NCBI GenBank assembly: GCA_019057475.1
Contig: DXJO01000004.1
Span: 62,001 to 126,000, forward strand
DNA: 64,000 nucleotides
DNA from: Candidatus Thorarchaeota archaeon
Lineage (GTDB): Archaea > Asgardarchaeota > Thorarchaeia > Thorarchaeales > Thorarchaeaceae
Direction of reading: 5' to 3'
The notes below the pieces were generated by a model. That model was not told the origin of the DNA. It worked only from the letters and a program-made list of their open reading frames with translations, and searched no databases. Below, piece by piece: positions 16,712 through 26,080 of the stretch. Numbering within the stretch: position 1 is the stretch's first letter; every line of letters starts with the position of its first letter. A program made the translations under genes and the position numbers.

Positions 16712-17731
16712 TTAATATCTAATTCTTGGATCCAGGTACAAGTACAACACATCCGCTAGAAAATTCGCAAAAACTGTGATACTTGCTAAGAATAGAAATA
16801 TCCCCTGTAAAACCGGATAATCTACTGATAATACAGAATGATACGTCAACAATCCTAATCCTGACCAACTAAAAACGAATTCAGTAATCATAGCGCCACT
16901 GATAAGGTACGGTAGGTTGACTGCAACAACGCTGACCATCGGTAACATTGCATTTCTCATAGCATGTCCAAAGAGTATTGTGCGTTCTTTGAGCCCTTTT
17001 GCTCTAGCTGCAAGAATATAATCTTGTGTGAACACATCTAGTACCGAATCTCTCATTATCAGGTAGAAACCTCCAATGAACGATAATGTTAGAACTATCC
17101 ATGGCCCTGTCATATGCCACAAGTAATCACGCCAATAATCAAGGAAATTCACATGCACATAGCCTCTTGTGATTGTTCCTGCAAGAGGAATAATTCCTAA
17201 TTGAAATCCGAAAAACATCAGCATTAGTAGACCAATCCAAAATACGGGCATTGCGTATGCGACAAGAAAAGTTACAGTGGATCCAGTGTCAATTAAGGTG
17301 TCGCGTCGAGCTGCTGCAATAACACCGACTACTATTCCGATGATTATTGCTGCGGCCATTGAAGCTCCCATCAGAATGAATGTGTTTGCAAATCTGAAAT
17401 CAAAAATCGTTTTCCAAACTGGCTCTCCGAAATGTGAAAAGGAATAGCCCATGTCTCCTTGAAAGAGATTAACCAGATAGATGAAATATTGTTCAATGAG
17501 ACTCTTGTCTAACCCAAATCGTTCAACGATTGCTTGTCTAAGTTCTGGAGGGATGCCTTCACCTAGAAGTGCCTGACGAGGATCTCCTGGCATAACTCTG
17601 AAAATGATAAAATTCAGTGTTATGATCATAAACCACACTATGATTGTTTGTACGAAACGCTGAGCAATATACCGCCGGGTTCCAACACTAGTTCTTGCTG
17701 ACACAGCACCACTCTCATTCAATATATGCAA
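16712..17731 (-). CDS. Oligopeptide ABC transporter permease, OppB type (operon 1)
   Basis: 339 aa. A basic N-terminus and first TM helix are followed by FRVMPGDPRQALL, the OppB/DppB hallmark, then the extracytoplasmic segment, and five more TM helices. The EAA loop is ILAARAKGLKERTILFGHAMRNAMLP (about 240-265; read as two adjoining parts), and the C-terminus ends in YLDPRIRY, the family ending. It pairs with the OppC-type permease to form the channel. A terminator-like hairpin lies between it and the binding-protein gene upstream. Confidence 0.93.
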   Translation of the reverse strand: MHILNESGAVSARTSVGTRRYIAQRFVQTIIVWFMIITLNFIIFRVMPGDPRQALLGEGIPPELRQAIVERFGLDKSLIEQYFIYLVNLFQGDMGYSFSHFGEPVWKTIFDFRFANTFILMGASMAAAIIIGIVVGVIAAARRDTLIDTGSTVTFLVAYAMPVFWIGLLMLMFFGFQLGIIPLAGTITRGYVHVNFLDYWRDYLWHMTGPWIVLTLSFIGGFYLIMRDSVLDVFTQDYILAARAKGLKERTILFGHAMRNAMLPMVSVVAVNLPYLISGAMITEFVFSWSGLGLLTYHSVLSVDYPVLQGIFLFLASITVFANFLADVLYLYLDPRIRY

Positions 17732-17767
17732 TTATGTACTACTTAAAAGACCGCGGAATTACGTGGG

Positions 17768-17802
17768 CAAAAAGAAAGGAGTAGGGACCTAAGCTAGGCC
17801 CC
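17768..17802 (-). terminator. Terminator-like hairpin between SBP and OppB of operon 1
   Basis: On the minus strand GGGGCCTA (17802-17795) pairs with TAGGTCCC (17791-17784) around a 3-nt loop, eight pairs with one G-U, and is followed by TCCTTTCTTTTT. It lies 16 nt after the binding-protein stop and before OppB, a position that would favour excess binding protein over permease. Confidence 0.6.
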
Positions 17803-17817
17803 TTAAACCAGTTTGAA

Positions 17818-19548
17818 TTATTTCTTCTTCATGAAGAGGTAGGTCACAATTACACCTACAATCAGCGCACCAGCACCAATTCCAATCACGAGAACCCAGT
17901 CAACGCCTGTTGGAGGTTCAGTAACTAAACCAGAGTCGTACATAAAGACCATAGCTCGTGGGTTGAATGATGTAAATGGTCCACCGGGTGGTGTAGTGAA
18001 GTTGACCCACTCAGCTCTCATTGCGTGAGTGTCATCAGACAAGAAGAGTGGTATGAATGGCTTGTGCTCAAGGCAGTCAAGTTGAACTTGCCTTGCTGCA
18101 GCAGCTATTGTCGCGGGTGTAGCGCCCACGAAGTCATCCAAATGTGTGTCTACTGCAGTATCACTGAGACCATAACAGTTGTCACCCCAGTCAACAATGT
18201 TGTCTGAGTGCATTCTCCACCAGACATGGTCTGGTACAGCACTGTAACCGTGACTCATCTCATAAGCGATGAATGCACGTGGTTCTGCATAAATGCCTTC
18301 ATACATTGGACCATCATCCATAACTTTGACGTTACAGTCGATACCTATTTTGGCTAGTTGAAGCTTGATACCTGTTCCAGTTGCTACGCTGATGTCATCC
18401 CATGAGAGGACCCAGAGGTCAAAATCTAGATCATCAAAGAAGCCATCCTCGTCTCCGTCTGTGTATGTATCATTCAAAAGGTCGATTGCTGCATCAATGT
18501 CCTGAGTTGGGAATGCGCCATCATTATCAAAGTATGCTGGGAAGAACTCGGCTGGAATGCAACTGTTAGTTGGTGTTCCAAATCCAAGTCTGCCAATGTT
18601 GATAAGTTCTTGACGATCAATTCCTAGTGCAATTGCATCTCTAACATCAGGATCATCGAATGGTGCAACTGTTGTATTAAATCCTAGAACATAATCCCAT
18701 TGGGATACAACACCTGTAACTAGTTGTAGTTCGGGTGCATTTAGGATTGAGTTTACATAAGCACCAAAGACTTCGTAGCGTTCTGTGTCAGCTTCACCAC
18801 TTCTCATTGCGAGAATACGAGCATCCTGACCGAGTACCACATCAATTCGAAGGCTTTCGATATTCGGTAGTTGACCCACATATGGATTATCAGGACCCCA
18901 CCAGTCGTCGTTTCTTTCCATCTGAATAAATTCACTGGGGGTTCGTGAAACGAACTTGAATGGACCTGAACCAATGTGAGCAGTTACGTTTGTAGCATCA
19001 TCCCACACAGCTGCATCGGCAGCAACACCTTCTCGAATGTGTTTTGGCAGAAGATGCATTGAACCTAAGTTATCAACAGCAAATGTAAATGGTTCATCAA
19101 ATACAACTGTAACAACCTGACCGCTAACGGTAATTGTTGTTGTATGCTGTAGTAGTGACCAATAGTTTGCATCTGCCGGTGCGGCCTTGTGATGGTCAAA
19201 AGTGAATTTGACATCTGCAGGTGTTAACGCAGTACCATCATGCCAAGTAGCACCCTCTCTTATGGTGAAGGTGACACTCATTCCATCTGCGGACACTGTC
19301 CACGCCTCGGCTAACCAAGGTATCATTTCTAGGTCGTCATCGTATGAGATAAGTGTATCATAAATCAGCATGTCGTACTAGGTTGAGCGTGCGCTACGGG
19401 CAAATATTGGGTTTTGTTCACCAATATCTGAAGGATATGCCATGACGAATTCCATGACATCATCCTGAGCCGCAACGGGTGCGCCCATCACTGGAAAGAA
19501 CAAGAGAATAGCTAGAATGATACAGCTTGCTCTCTGAGTGTTTTTCAT
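17818..19548 (-). pseudogene. Peptide ABC transporter substrate-binding protein (family 5) with an in-frame TAG at codon 57
   Basis: The natural start is the ATG at 19548, giving MKNTQRASCIILAILL..., a clear signal peptide ending near AAQDD. Reading continues through NPIFARSARST to a TAG at 19380-19378, then resumes in the same frame with YDMLIYDTLISYDDDLEMIP, a typical family-5 N-lobe. Including the stop position, the product would be ~576 aa and ends with a TM anchor (LVIGIGAGALIVGVIVTYLF) and KKK. TGG to TAG (Trp) is the simplest change. TAG is an ordinary stop elsewhere here, so this may be a recent null mutation, sequence error, or readthrough. The downstream frame alone (ATG 19371) lacks a signal peptide. 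Confidence 0.8.
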
Positions 19549-19678
19549 ACAATCTTTCCTCCTATAACAACTAGAAGTAGAGTACTCTAGTGAACTTAAT
19601 CATTTGCATCGTATGGTTTAAAGCTTTTGAAAATAGTGATATCGCATGAAGAAAAAGCTGAATGGAAAGATTCGCTAA

Positions 19679-20473
19679 TCAACAGAAATCATGTTTCAAT
19701 TTCTTCTGATACAAATCATCCTTTTCACAGATACGTGATAGCGCGATACCGTTCTGAAGTGCCTTATCTAGAGAACCTTCACCTATGTTCTCTAGAAATA
19801 GGAACCTTTCCTTTCCTGATTCTATGTTTTGGAAAATCGCCATTATTGTTTGAATATATACGCGTTCCTCAATCTCAAAACTGTCAACTCGATATTCTAG
19901 TGGGCAATTTGTCACAAGTGATGCAGCTACTGAAAAACTGTGAATTGATTTTCGCTTCAGAGCTAGATCATTCTCTCTGTGCCGAGATTTTGGTGATCTT
20001 GGAATGAAAAGTGGAAATGCCGCACCTGATCCCAATTGAATCCCTCTAAGTTCCTCATCCATTCCAAGGAGTGTTTTCTTAGATTCTTGGATTTTGTTCA
20101 CAAATGCATCAATGAAATTTCGAAGATTATCATCATCTGAGTCTAATGCATTAGTTGAGATAATCGATTTGTCAATGCTCTGAATTCGTTTTTCAGTATG
20201 CATCGGTCTCCACAATAGAAACCAATCGTCTGAAATAATGGCAAGAGGTGCAAGTGTTTCATCTACTAGTGAGCGAAATGTTTCCTTCTGGTTTGTCTTT
20301 ATTCTTGATGCACCAAATCGCACGAACCTGAAAGGTCTCCAAATTGGTTGAGATACTGTTACAGATTCCAATTCTTGTTTACTAAGGATTCCTTTACGTT
20401 TGGCCCTCTTTCGAAAGAAGGATTCAATTTCGCCATCATCGAATTCTTCTATTTCAAAAACTTTCATCTTCAC
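19679..20473 (-). CDS. Hypothetical protein, 264 aa, AT-rich
   Basis: No family recognised. The product starts MKMKVFEIEEFDDGEIESFF, is mixed alpha/beta with many charged residues and no TM helix or signal peptide. A central acidic run (SDDDNLRNF, ~112-120) and a C-terminal segment of helices are visible. Codon use is AT-rich like the adjacent binding-protein gene but unlike the M20 gene. It is oriented like the opp operon, upstream of it, with ~130 bp between, so it is probably a separate unit. It may have arrived with the AT-rich block. Confidence 0.5.
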   Translation of the reverse strand: MKMKVFEIEEFDDGEIESFFRKRAKRKGILSKQELESVTVSQPIWRPFRFVRFGASRIKTNQKETFRSLVDETLAPLAIISDDWFLLWRPMHTEKRIQSIDKSIISTNALDSDDDNLRNFIDAFVNKIQESKKTLLGMDEELRGIQLGSGAAFPLFIPRSPKSRHRENDLALKRKSIHSFSVAASLVTNCPLEYRVDSFEIEERVYIQTIMAIFQNIESGKERFLFLENIGEGSLDKALQNGIALSRICEKDDLYQKKLKHDFC

Positions 20474-20578
20474 TCCTCTAGAAACGTCGAATTAAGCACA
20501 AACTAGAACCAAATAAGAAGTTCGACTGATTCTGCATCAGAGGGAGGATAGTTCACAAGGAACTTCTTCATACAATTT

Positions 20579-20872
20579 ATGACTTCCATGATTGACAAAC
20601 TTGAGAAGCACATAGAGGAGAATCTTGAGAATGCTTTGAACGATTTGAAAGAGTTCGTTCGTATTCCTTCTATTGCAACTAAGAATCAAGGCATAGTGGA
20701 GGCTGCTGAATTTCTAAAAAGCCATCTTAGTAGTGCGGGAGTGAAAGTGAAAATTCACAATACATCAGGTTCACCTGTTGTTACAGGCCATCTTGATGTT
20801 GGCGCAAAACGAGCTCCTGAGTTTATTTAAAAGAACGCCGATTTTCTGAAGGCTGATGGAGGGATATCGGCG
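20579..20872 (+). pseudogene. Truncated M20 peptidase copy
   Basis: Residues 1-78 align with the start of the intact M20 gene at 21402 (IEENLENALNDLKEFVRIPS and GSPVVT...DVGAKR). The sequence then jumps directly to a copy of a later part (APEF, then KNADFLKADGGI, matching PEFTKKNTEFLKADGGI). So about 110 residues, including the first metal ligands, are deleted. A K-to-stop TAA (20828-20830) interrupts the remnant. It is a decayed tandem duplicate with no expected activity. Confidence 0.8.
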
Positions 20873-20890
20873 GACTATGTCTGTGCTTTC

Positions 20891-21216
20891 ATGAATAGAG
20901 GCGTTGCACACGACCGTCCTGCGAAGGAACAAAAGCGCGGACCAGGATGGGCATCTCTAAGAGAAAAAGGGTGGACTGTACTGCCTGTTTTGCACATAGA
21001 CGAAGCCTCGCTTGTCTTTGGCGGACGGAAGGAGGATGCTGATCCGCGACTTGGACTGAAATACTTTGGGCCATTCCACACGGACGAGAGAAACCAACGC
21101 CACAGATGCGTATCGGAATCATAGCAATGGGCAGTACACATGCCTTAGCAAGAGCGTTTCTGGAGATGCTAGGGATTGAGCAGAAGTCACATAGTAGTAC
21201 GACGAATTCTCTTTGA
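20891..21216 (+). pseudogene. Possible Argonaute/Piwi-like N-terminal remnant, frameshifted
   Basis: Directly after the M20 remnant, and in its frame, are residues reading HIDEASLVFGG...DPRLGLKYFGPF. I recall this style (E-x-x-L-x-F-G-x-G then D-P-R-x-G-L-x-x-x-G-P) from the beginning of some prokaryotic Argonaute proteins. After a +1 shift near 21090 the other frame continues TPQMRIGIIAMGSTHALARAF, which would follow in such proteins. It stops at 21214. No PIWI domain or partner gene remains. The assignment rests on motif memory only. The rest of this gene-poor stretch (21217-21401) shows nothing recognisable. Confidence 0.25.
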
Positions 21217-21401
21217 TGAATTCTATTCGACGTATCTCTTTGATAGAGTCCGGGTTAGAGTTTCTTTGTTGAAGATGGGTCCGTCGAGAGCAATCATCAT
21301 GTTGGCGTCCTTATGGTGGGAAGATGTCCTTAATGTATATGGTTCGGGTATTCGAAGATAAGCAGTTCGTTTCGACGTTCCGCACATATCGGTCCTCCTA
21401 G

Positions 21402-22793
21402 ATGGGAGAGTATTTGACTAAGCAAGGTTCCCCAAGACACTGGTCGATGCATATGTACGATGCTGTGATTGAGTTCATTGATGATAACATAGAGCGTTCG
21501 ATAGATTCTCTCAAGGAGCTCTGTCGTATCCCAACTGTGGCCGCGAAAGGACAGGGTCTTGAAGAGACCGCGGAACTGGTGAGCAAGATGCTTGAGGACG
21601 CAGGTCTTGAGACCCAGCTTCATAAAACATCCGGAGCACCGGTTGTCACAGCGATTTTCGACGTTGGGGCAAAGAGGACACTCATGTTCTATGACCATTA
21701 TGACGTCCAGCCAGCGGAGCCACTCGACCTCTGGGATTCAGAGCCCTTTGAGCCCGAAGCCCGGAATGGCAGGCTGTACGGTCGGGGGGTGGCTGACAAT
21801 AAAGGCGACACGGTTTCAAGAATCTGGACAATCAAAGCATTCACTGAAACCAAAACCGACCTGCCGGTCAACATCAAGTTCGTTGTGGAAGGTGAAGAGG
21901 AGATTGGAAGCTTGCACCTTCCTGAGTTCACCAAGAAGAATACTGAATTCCTGAAGGCTGATGGAGGGATTTGGGAGTTCGGCGGCGCTGGAATCGATGG
22001 CGTGCAAGAAGCCTGGCTCGGTCTGAAAGGGGTCTTTTTCGTAGAGCTTGAGGTCGAACGCTTAAACAAGGATGTTCACTCAAGCACGGCCTGCATCCTC
22101 CCGTCGGCGGCATATCGTCTAGTTTGGGCGCTGGCTTCACTGAAGGACGAGAATGATAAGATACTCATCGAAGGCTTCTATGATGACGCCAAGCCGCTAT
22201 CAGCAGCTGAGCTTGATGCGATCAAGAAGATAGACATGCACGAGCAGATGTGGAAGACTGAATACGGACTAGACGAGTATCTAATGAGCCTGTCTGGTGA
22301 TGCACTGAAGGAGGCCTACTATAATGCTCCAACCTGCAACATCTGTGGTTTGACGAGTGGTTATCAAGGCAAAGGCTCCATGACAGTTCTTCCTGCAAAA
22401 GCATCGGTCAAGATTGATTTCAGGCTCGTGGAAGACATGGGTCCGAATGACATTCATCGGAAGCTCAGGTTGCACCTAGATAGACGCGGGTTCACAGACG
22501 TGAAGATTTCCTACTCCGAGGGATATCCGGCAGCCAAAACACCGGTTGACCATCCTTTTGTTGAGATTGTCGCAAAGGCTAATCAAAAGGTGTTCGGAGA
22601 CTTGAGGATACAAGTAACGAGCCCTGGCTCTGGGCCTCTCTATCTTTTCAAGGAACATGTTCCAATGGTGTCTATTGGATGTGGAGATTCCAAGAGTAGC
22701 GTGCACTCTCCAAACGAGAGCATAATCTTGGAGAACTATAGGAAATCCATGCATCGTCTTGTCTATGTCATTGACGAGATGGGTCGCTGGTGA
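21402..22793 (+). CDS. M20 family dipeptidase/metallopeptidase
   Basis: 463 aa from the ATG at 21402; comparison with the decayed copy suggests that the true start may be the ATG at 21447 or 21453 (MYDAVIEFIDDNI). Metal ligands: His-Tyr-Asp in MFYDHYDVQPAE (~105), Asp in GRGVADNKGD (~138), the catalytic EGEEEIGS (~168), and later His ligands. The length and the LWDSEPFEP motif match the CNDP/ArgE-DapE group. It is a cytoplasmic di-zinc enzyme cleaving dipeptides or acyl-amino acids. It sits between two peptide importer operons, so imported peptides are the natural substrate. Confidence 0.92.
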   Translation: MGEYLTKQGSPRHWSMHMYDAVIEFIDDNIERSIDSLKELCRIPTVAAKGQGLEETAELVSKMLEDAGLETQLHKTSGAPVVTAIFDVGAKRTLMFYDHYDVQPAEPLDLWDSEPFEPEARNGRLYGRGVADNKGDTVSRIWTIKAFTETKTDLPVNIKFVVEGEEEIGSLHLPEFTKKNTEFLKADGGIWEFGGAGIDGVQEAWLGLKGVFFVELEVERLNKDVHSSTACILPSAAYRLVWALASLKDENDKILIEGFYDDAKPLSAAELDAIKKIDMHEQMWKTEYGLDEYLMSLSGDALKEAYYNAPTCNICGLTSGYQGKGSMTVLPAKASVKIDFRLVEDMGPNDIHRKLRLHLDRRGFTDVKISYSEGYPAAKTPVDHPFVEIVAKANQKVFGDLRIQVTSPGSGPLYLFKEHVPMVSIGCGDSKSSVHSPNESIILENYRKSMHRLVYVIDEMGRW

Positions 22794-22805
22794 TTGCTCG
22801 ACGAT

Positions 22806-23783
22806 TTAGAAAAGGTGACATGCAACAGAATGGCCCGTTTCCACCTCTCGGAATTCAGGGTCCTCCGTCTTGCATTTCTCCATGCACTTCGGGCAGCGCG
22901 GATGAAATCGACAGCCTGAGGGTGGATCTATGGGACTGGGTATCTCTCCCGGTGGAATTGCTTCTGACCTCCGAGCCTTCGGATCAGGCACTGGAATCGC
23001 ACCTATCAGTCCCACAGTATAAGGATGAAGAGGGTTCTCGTAGACTTGGTTCCTGTCTCCGAGCTCAATGACTCGGCCAAGATACATTATCGCTATGCGA
23101 TCACAGACATGTCTTGCTGTCGCTAGATCGTGCGATATGAAGAGGTACGTCAGATCAAGGTCCTTCTTCAGGTCAAGCATGAGTTCAAGCAACTGAGCCT
23201 TGATGGACACGTCTACCATCGCGACTGGTTCGTCTGTGACCACGAATTCGGGGTCCATTATGATAGCTCTTCCGAAGACAACCCTCTGCTTCTGTCCACC
23301 ACTGAGTTGATGTGGGAGCCTATCATAGAATGAACTAGCAGGAGACAATCCCACCTTCTCAAGCACCTCTTCGGCTTTCTCCTTCCTTTCTGCGGGGGTG
23401 CCAAGCTTTTGGAACTTCAATGCGTCCGCTATCGCTTTACCAACTGACAGGCGCGGATTCAACGAAGATGTAGGATCTTGAAACGTGAACTGAAGTCTAC
23501 GCCTGAGAAGCCTGAGTTCCTTCCCTCTGATATCTGCGATATCCTCTCCATCATAGATGATCTGACCCTCAGTGGGTTTGAGTAGACGCACGCATAATCT
23601 TCCCATTGTAGTCTTTCCCGAACCACTCTCGCCAGCAAGACCAAGGGTTTCGCCCTTTTCTATTTGGAGTGAAACATCGTCAATTGCTCTGACAAAAGTT
23701 GTTTCTCCTTTGAACAGTGAATCGATAAAGCCCCTCTGAACGGGGAAGTACATCTTGACATTCTTTGCTTCTATGAGTGCCAT
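22806..23783 (-). CDS. Oligopeptide ABC transporter ATP-binding protein, OppF type (operon 2)
   Basis: 325 aa from the ATG at 23783, which has a GGAGGG site and starts MALIEAKNVKMYFP; the frame is open to 23903 but that overlaps OppD. Walker A GESGSGKTTMG, Q-loop FTFQDPTSSLNPR, signature LSGGQKQRV, Walker B FVVTDEPVAMVD, and the C-terminal SGCRFHPRCPKCMEKC cysteine-rich extension are present. It begins 2 nt after the OppD stop and ends 12 nt from the convergent M20 gene. Confidence 0.93.
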   Translation of the reverse strand: MALIEAKNVKMYFPVQRGFIDSLFKGETTFVRAIDDVSLQIEKGETLGLAGESGSGKTTMGRLCVRLLKPTEGQIIYDGEDIADIRGKELRLLRRRLQFTFQDPTSSLNPRLSVGKAIADALKFQKLGTPAERKEKAEEVLEKVGLSPASSFYDRLPHQLSGGQKQRVVFGRAIIMDPEFVVTDEPVAMVDVSIKAQLLELMLDLKKDLDLTYLFISHDLATARHVCDRIAIMYLGRVIELGDRNQVYENPLHPYTVGLIGAIPVPDPKARRSEAIPPGEIPSPIDPPSGCRFHPRCPKCMEKCKTEDPEFREVETGHSVACHLF

Positions 23784-23785
23784 CC

Positions 23786-24796
23786 TCATTTCCCTCCATA
23801 AAGGTGGCATGCCACTAGTCCACCTGTTTCGCTCTCGATAAGGGGCGGAACCTGCGTCTTGCAGATATCCATTGCCATGGGACATCTGGGATTGAACATA
23901 CACCCAGGGATGGGATCAACCAGATCAGGGGGAGCTCCTGGAATCCACACAAGCTTCTTGTCTGGCTTTGTGACATCCGGAACTGAGAGGAGCAGTGCCT
24001 GGGCATAGGGGTGCTGAGGAGCCTCAAATACGTTCTCTACAGATGCAAGCTCAACTAGTCGACCACAATACATGATTGCGATGTCATCTGCAGTTTGCGC
24101 CAATACGCCGAGATTGTGAGTGATGAGAATCATTGTCAGATTGAACTTCTTTTTCAGTTCCGCCATCTGTTCGAGGATTTGCGCCTCCACAATTACGTCA
24201 AGCGATGTTGTTGGCTCGTCTGATATCAATAGCCGCGGCCGCAAGACCAGACCAAGGCCAATCATCACTCTTTGACGCATTCCTCCGCTGAACTGGTGAG
24301 GGTAGTCTGTCACACGCTCAGGCAAAATACCTAGGCCTTCGAGAACCTCCTTTCCTCGATCAAGAGCTTCTTCTTTTTCTATCTCTGGGTCATGGGCGCG
24401 TATCATCTGAACGAAATGGCTACCAATGGTCAGCATGGGATTCAACGATGTCATGGGGTCCTGAAAGATATAGGCTATCTCCTTGCCGCGAAGAACCCTC
24501 ATTTGCTCTTCATTCAGCTCCGTGATATCGACCTCTCCTTTCGGAATATCTCCCTCCTTACATGGAATATCCTCATCGATGTTGATGTAGATATTTCCAT
24601 CCGCGATTTGCCCAGGATAAGGGACTAGTCGCATTATCGCCCTACCAAGAGTAGATTTACCGCACCCTGATTCCCCAGCCAGACCGAGCGTTCTGTTTTC
24701 CTCGAGACTTAGTCGAATCCGATCCACCGCACGAGCAACGCCCCTGCGTGTCTTGTACTCCACCGTCAAATCCTGAATCCTTAGTGCATTGGTCAT
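23786..24796 (-). CDS. Oligopeptide ABC transporter ATP-binding protein, OppD type (operon 2)
   Basis: 336 aa. Walker A GESGCGKSTLG (~39-49), an unusual acidic insert (INIDEDIPCKEGDIPKGEVD) in front of the Q-loop IFQDPMTSLNPM, signature FSGGMRQRV, Walker B LLISDEPTTSLD, and the C-terminal PGCMFNPRCPMAMDIC extension. The GC content is close to the neighbours, in contrast to operon 1. It is coupled to OppC (6-nt gap) and OppF (2-nt gap). Confidence 0.93.
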   Translation of the reverse strand: MTNALRIQDLTVEYKTRRGVARAVDRIRLSLEENRTLGLAGESGCGKSTLGRAIMRLVPYPGQIADGNIYINIDEDIPCKEGDIPKGEVDITELNEEQMRVLRGKEIAYIFQDPMTSLNPMLTIGSHFVQMIRAHDPEIEKEEALDRGKEVLEGLGILPERVTDYPHQFSGGMRQRVMIGLGLVLRPRLLISDEPTTSLDVIVEAQILEQMAELKKKFNLTMILITHNLGVLAQTADDIAIMYCGRLVELASVENVFEAPQHPYAQALLLSVPDVTKPDKKLVWIPGAPPDLVDPIPGCMFNPRCPMAMDICKTQVPPLIESETGGLVACHLYGGK

Positions 24797-24802
24797 TCAG
24801 CA

Positions 24803-26068
24803 TCACTCTCTAAGTTTCGGTGTAAGTATTTCGCTCAGGCCTTCTCCAGCTAGCGTGAATCCAAGCGCGAGGAGCACAATCATTATTCCTGGAAATACCA
24901 TCAGCCACCATTTTCCAATTATCAGCACGCCCCAGCCCGCCGTCAAGTCGTATCCCCAATCAGCAATATCAATGGGGAATCCAAGTCCCACGAAGGTCAG
25001 TCCCGCGGCTGTTAGGATTGCATCTGCGAAGTTAATGGAGAGGACGACTATGGCTGATGGCAGTGCATTCGGGAGAATATACTGGAACAGGATTTCCCAA
25101 TCCCTAGCACCCATGACTACAGCCGCTTCGACATATGGAAGCTCCTTGATTGAGAGCACTTGACTGCGAATGACTCGATAGTACGAGGGAACGTACACTA
25201 CAGCGATAGATATCGCCATGTTGATAATTCCGGGGCCAAGCATGGCCGCGATTGCGATTGCGAGCACGAGGCCTGGAAAGGCAAAGATGCTGTCCATCAC
25301 GAGTGAAACCACTCGGTCGACCATTCCTCCCCTATACGCAGCAGCCAAGCCCGTAGGAACACCTATGATGAAACATACGATCACAGATACAACTGCCACC
25401 TGTAGCATAATTGCTCCCCCTGCGATTGTTCTGCTAAGGAGGTCCTGTCCAAGTTCAGTGGTGCCGAGTGGTGTTCTTGAGCTTGGTGGGGCGAGTGGGA
25501 GACCAACGTCAAGAGTGAAGGGGTCGTGAGGAACAATCCAGTAGGAAATGAATGTCATGTAGACAATTGAGAGTACAAGTAGGATGCCTGCTGTAACTGC
25601 TAGACCTGGATTACCTCGTTCCTTCAGCACTGGGTAGAAATCGTACAGCAAGAGACACGCAAAACCAAGTGTGAATCCGCCAGACACAAGTGCGAACCAG
25701 AGATCCAATGCAGCAGCAGGTAGGACCGCAAAGCTTGCAACAGACACGGCTATCACAATGATGACGCAGAAACCAATGAACCAAATGAATGCCCGCTTCT
25801 TAGTCAGAAACTCCTGTTCAACCATCCATCTACGCCAGGCACTGCTGACCAGCACCAGGAGTCCAATGACGAAGGTTCCCGCAACAACTTGGAGTCCTAT
25901 CCCACTATTGGATCCTACCGCAACCAGAATCAGACCTGAAATATAGATCAATGCCAAGCCAACAAGAGCCAGAAGTGCGAACCACCACTTTCCAGAACGG
26001 TTTTCGAATGTTTCTTTTGTGGGGATTAGTTGGAAGAATACACCACTGATCAATTTTGTTCTATCCAT
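24803..26068 (-). CDS. Oligopeptide ABC transporter permease, OppC type, N-terminal extension (operon 2)
   Basis: 421 aa, about 120 longer than typical OppC. Residues ~30-150 contain about four hydrophobic helices of unknown role. Then comes the canonical domain: FTLDVGLPLAPPSSRTPLGT, TELGQDLLSRTIAGG, and the EAA loop YVEAAVVMGARDWEILFQYI (~330-350). The C-terminus ends LTPKLRE. It forms the channel with OppB, 12 nt upstream. Confidence 0.92.
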   Translation of the reverse strand: MDRTKLISGVFFQLIPTKETFENRSGKWWFALLALVGLALIYISGLILVAVGSNSGIGLQVVAGTFVIGLLVLVSSAWRRWMVEQEFLTKKRAFIWFIGFCVIIVIAVSVASFAVLPAAALDLWFALVSGGFTLGFACLLLYDFYPVLKERGNPGLAVTAGILLVLSIVYMTFISYWIVPHDPFTLDVGLPLAPPSSRTPLGTTELGQDLLSRTIAGGAIMLQVAVVSVIVCFIIGVPTGLAAAYRGGMVDRVVSLVMDSIFAFPGLVLAIAIAAMLGPGIINMAISIAVVYVPSYYRVIRSQVLSIKELPYVEAAVVMGARDWEILFQYILPNALPSAIVVLSINFADAILTAAGLTFVGLGFPIDIADWGYDLTAGWGVLIIGKWWLMVFPGIMIVLLALGFTLAGEGLSEILTPKLRE

Positions 26069-26080
26069 CGATATCTCTCC

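Noticed and set aside
19378-19380. TAG as pyrrolysine
   Set aside because: TAG is a common normal stop in this window and no pyl genes or stem structure are visible; kept only as a check in the findings.
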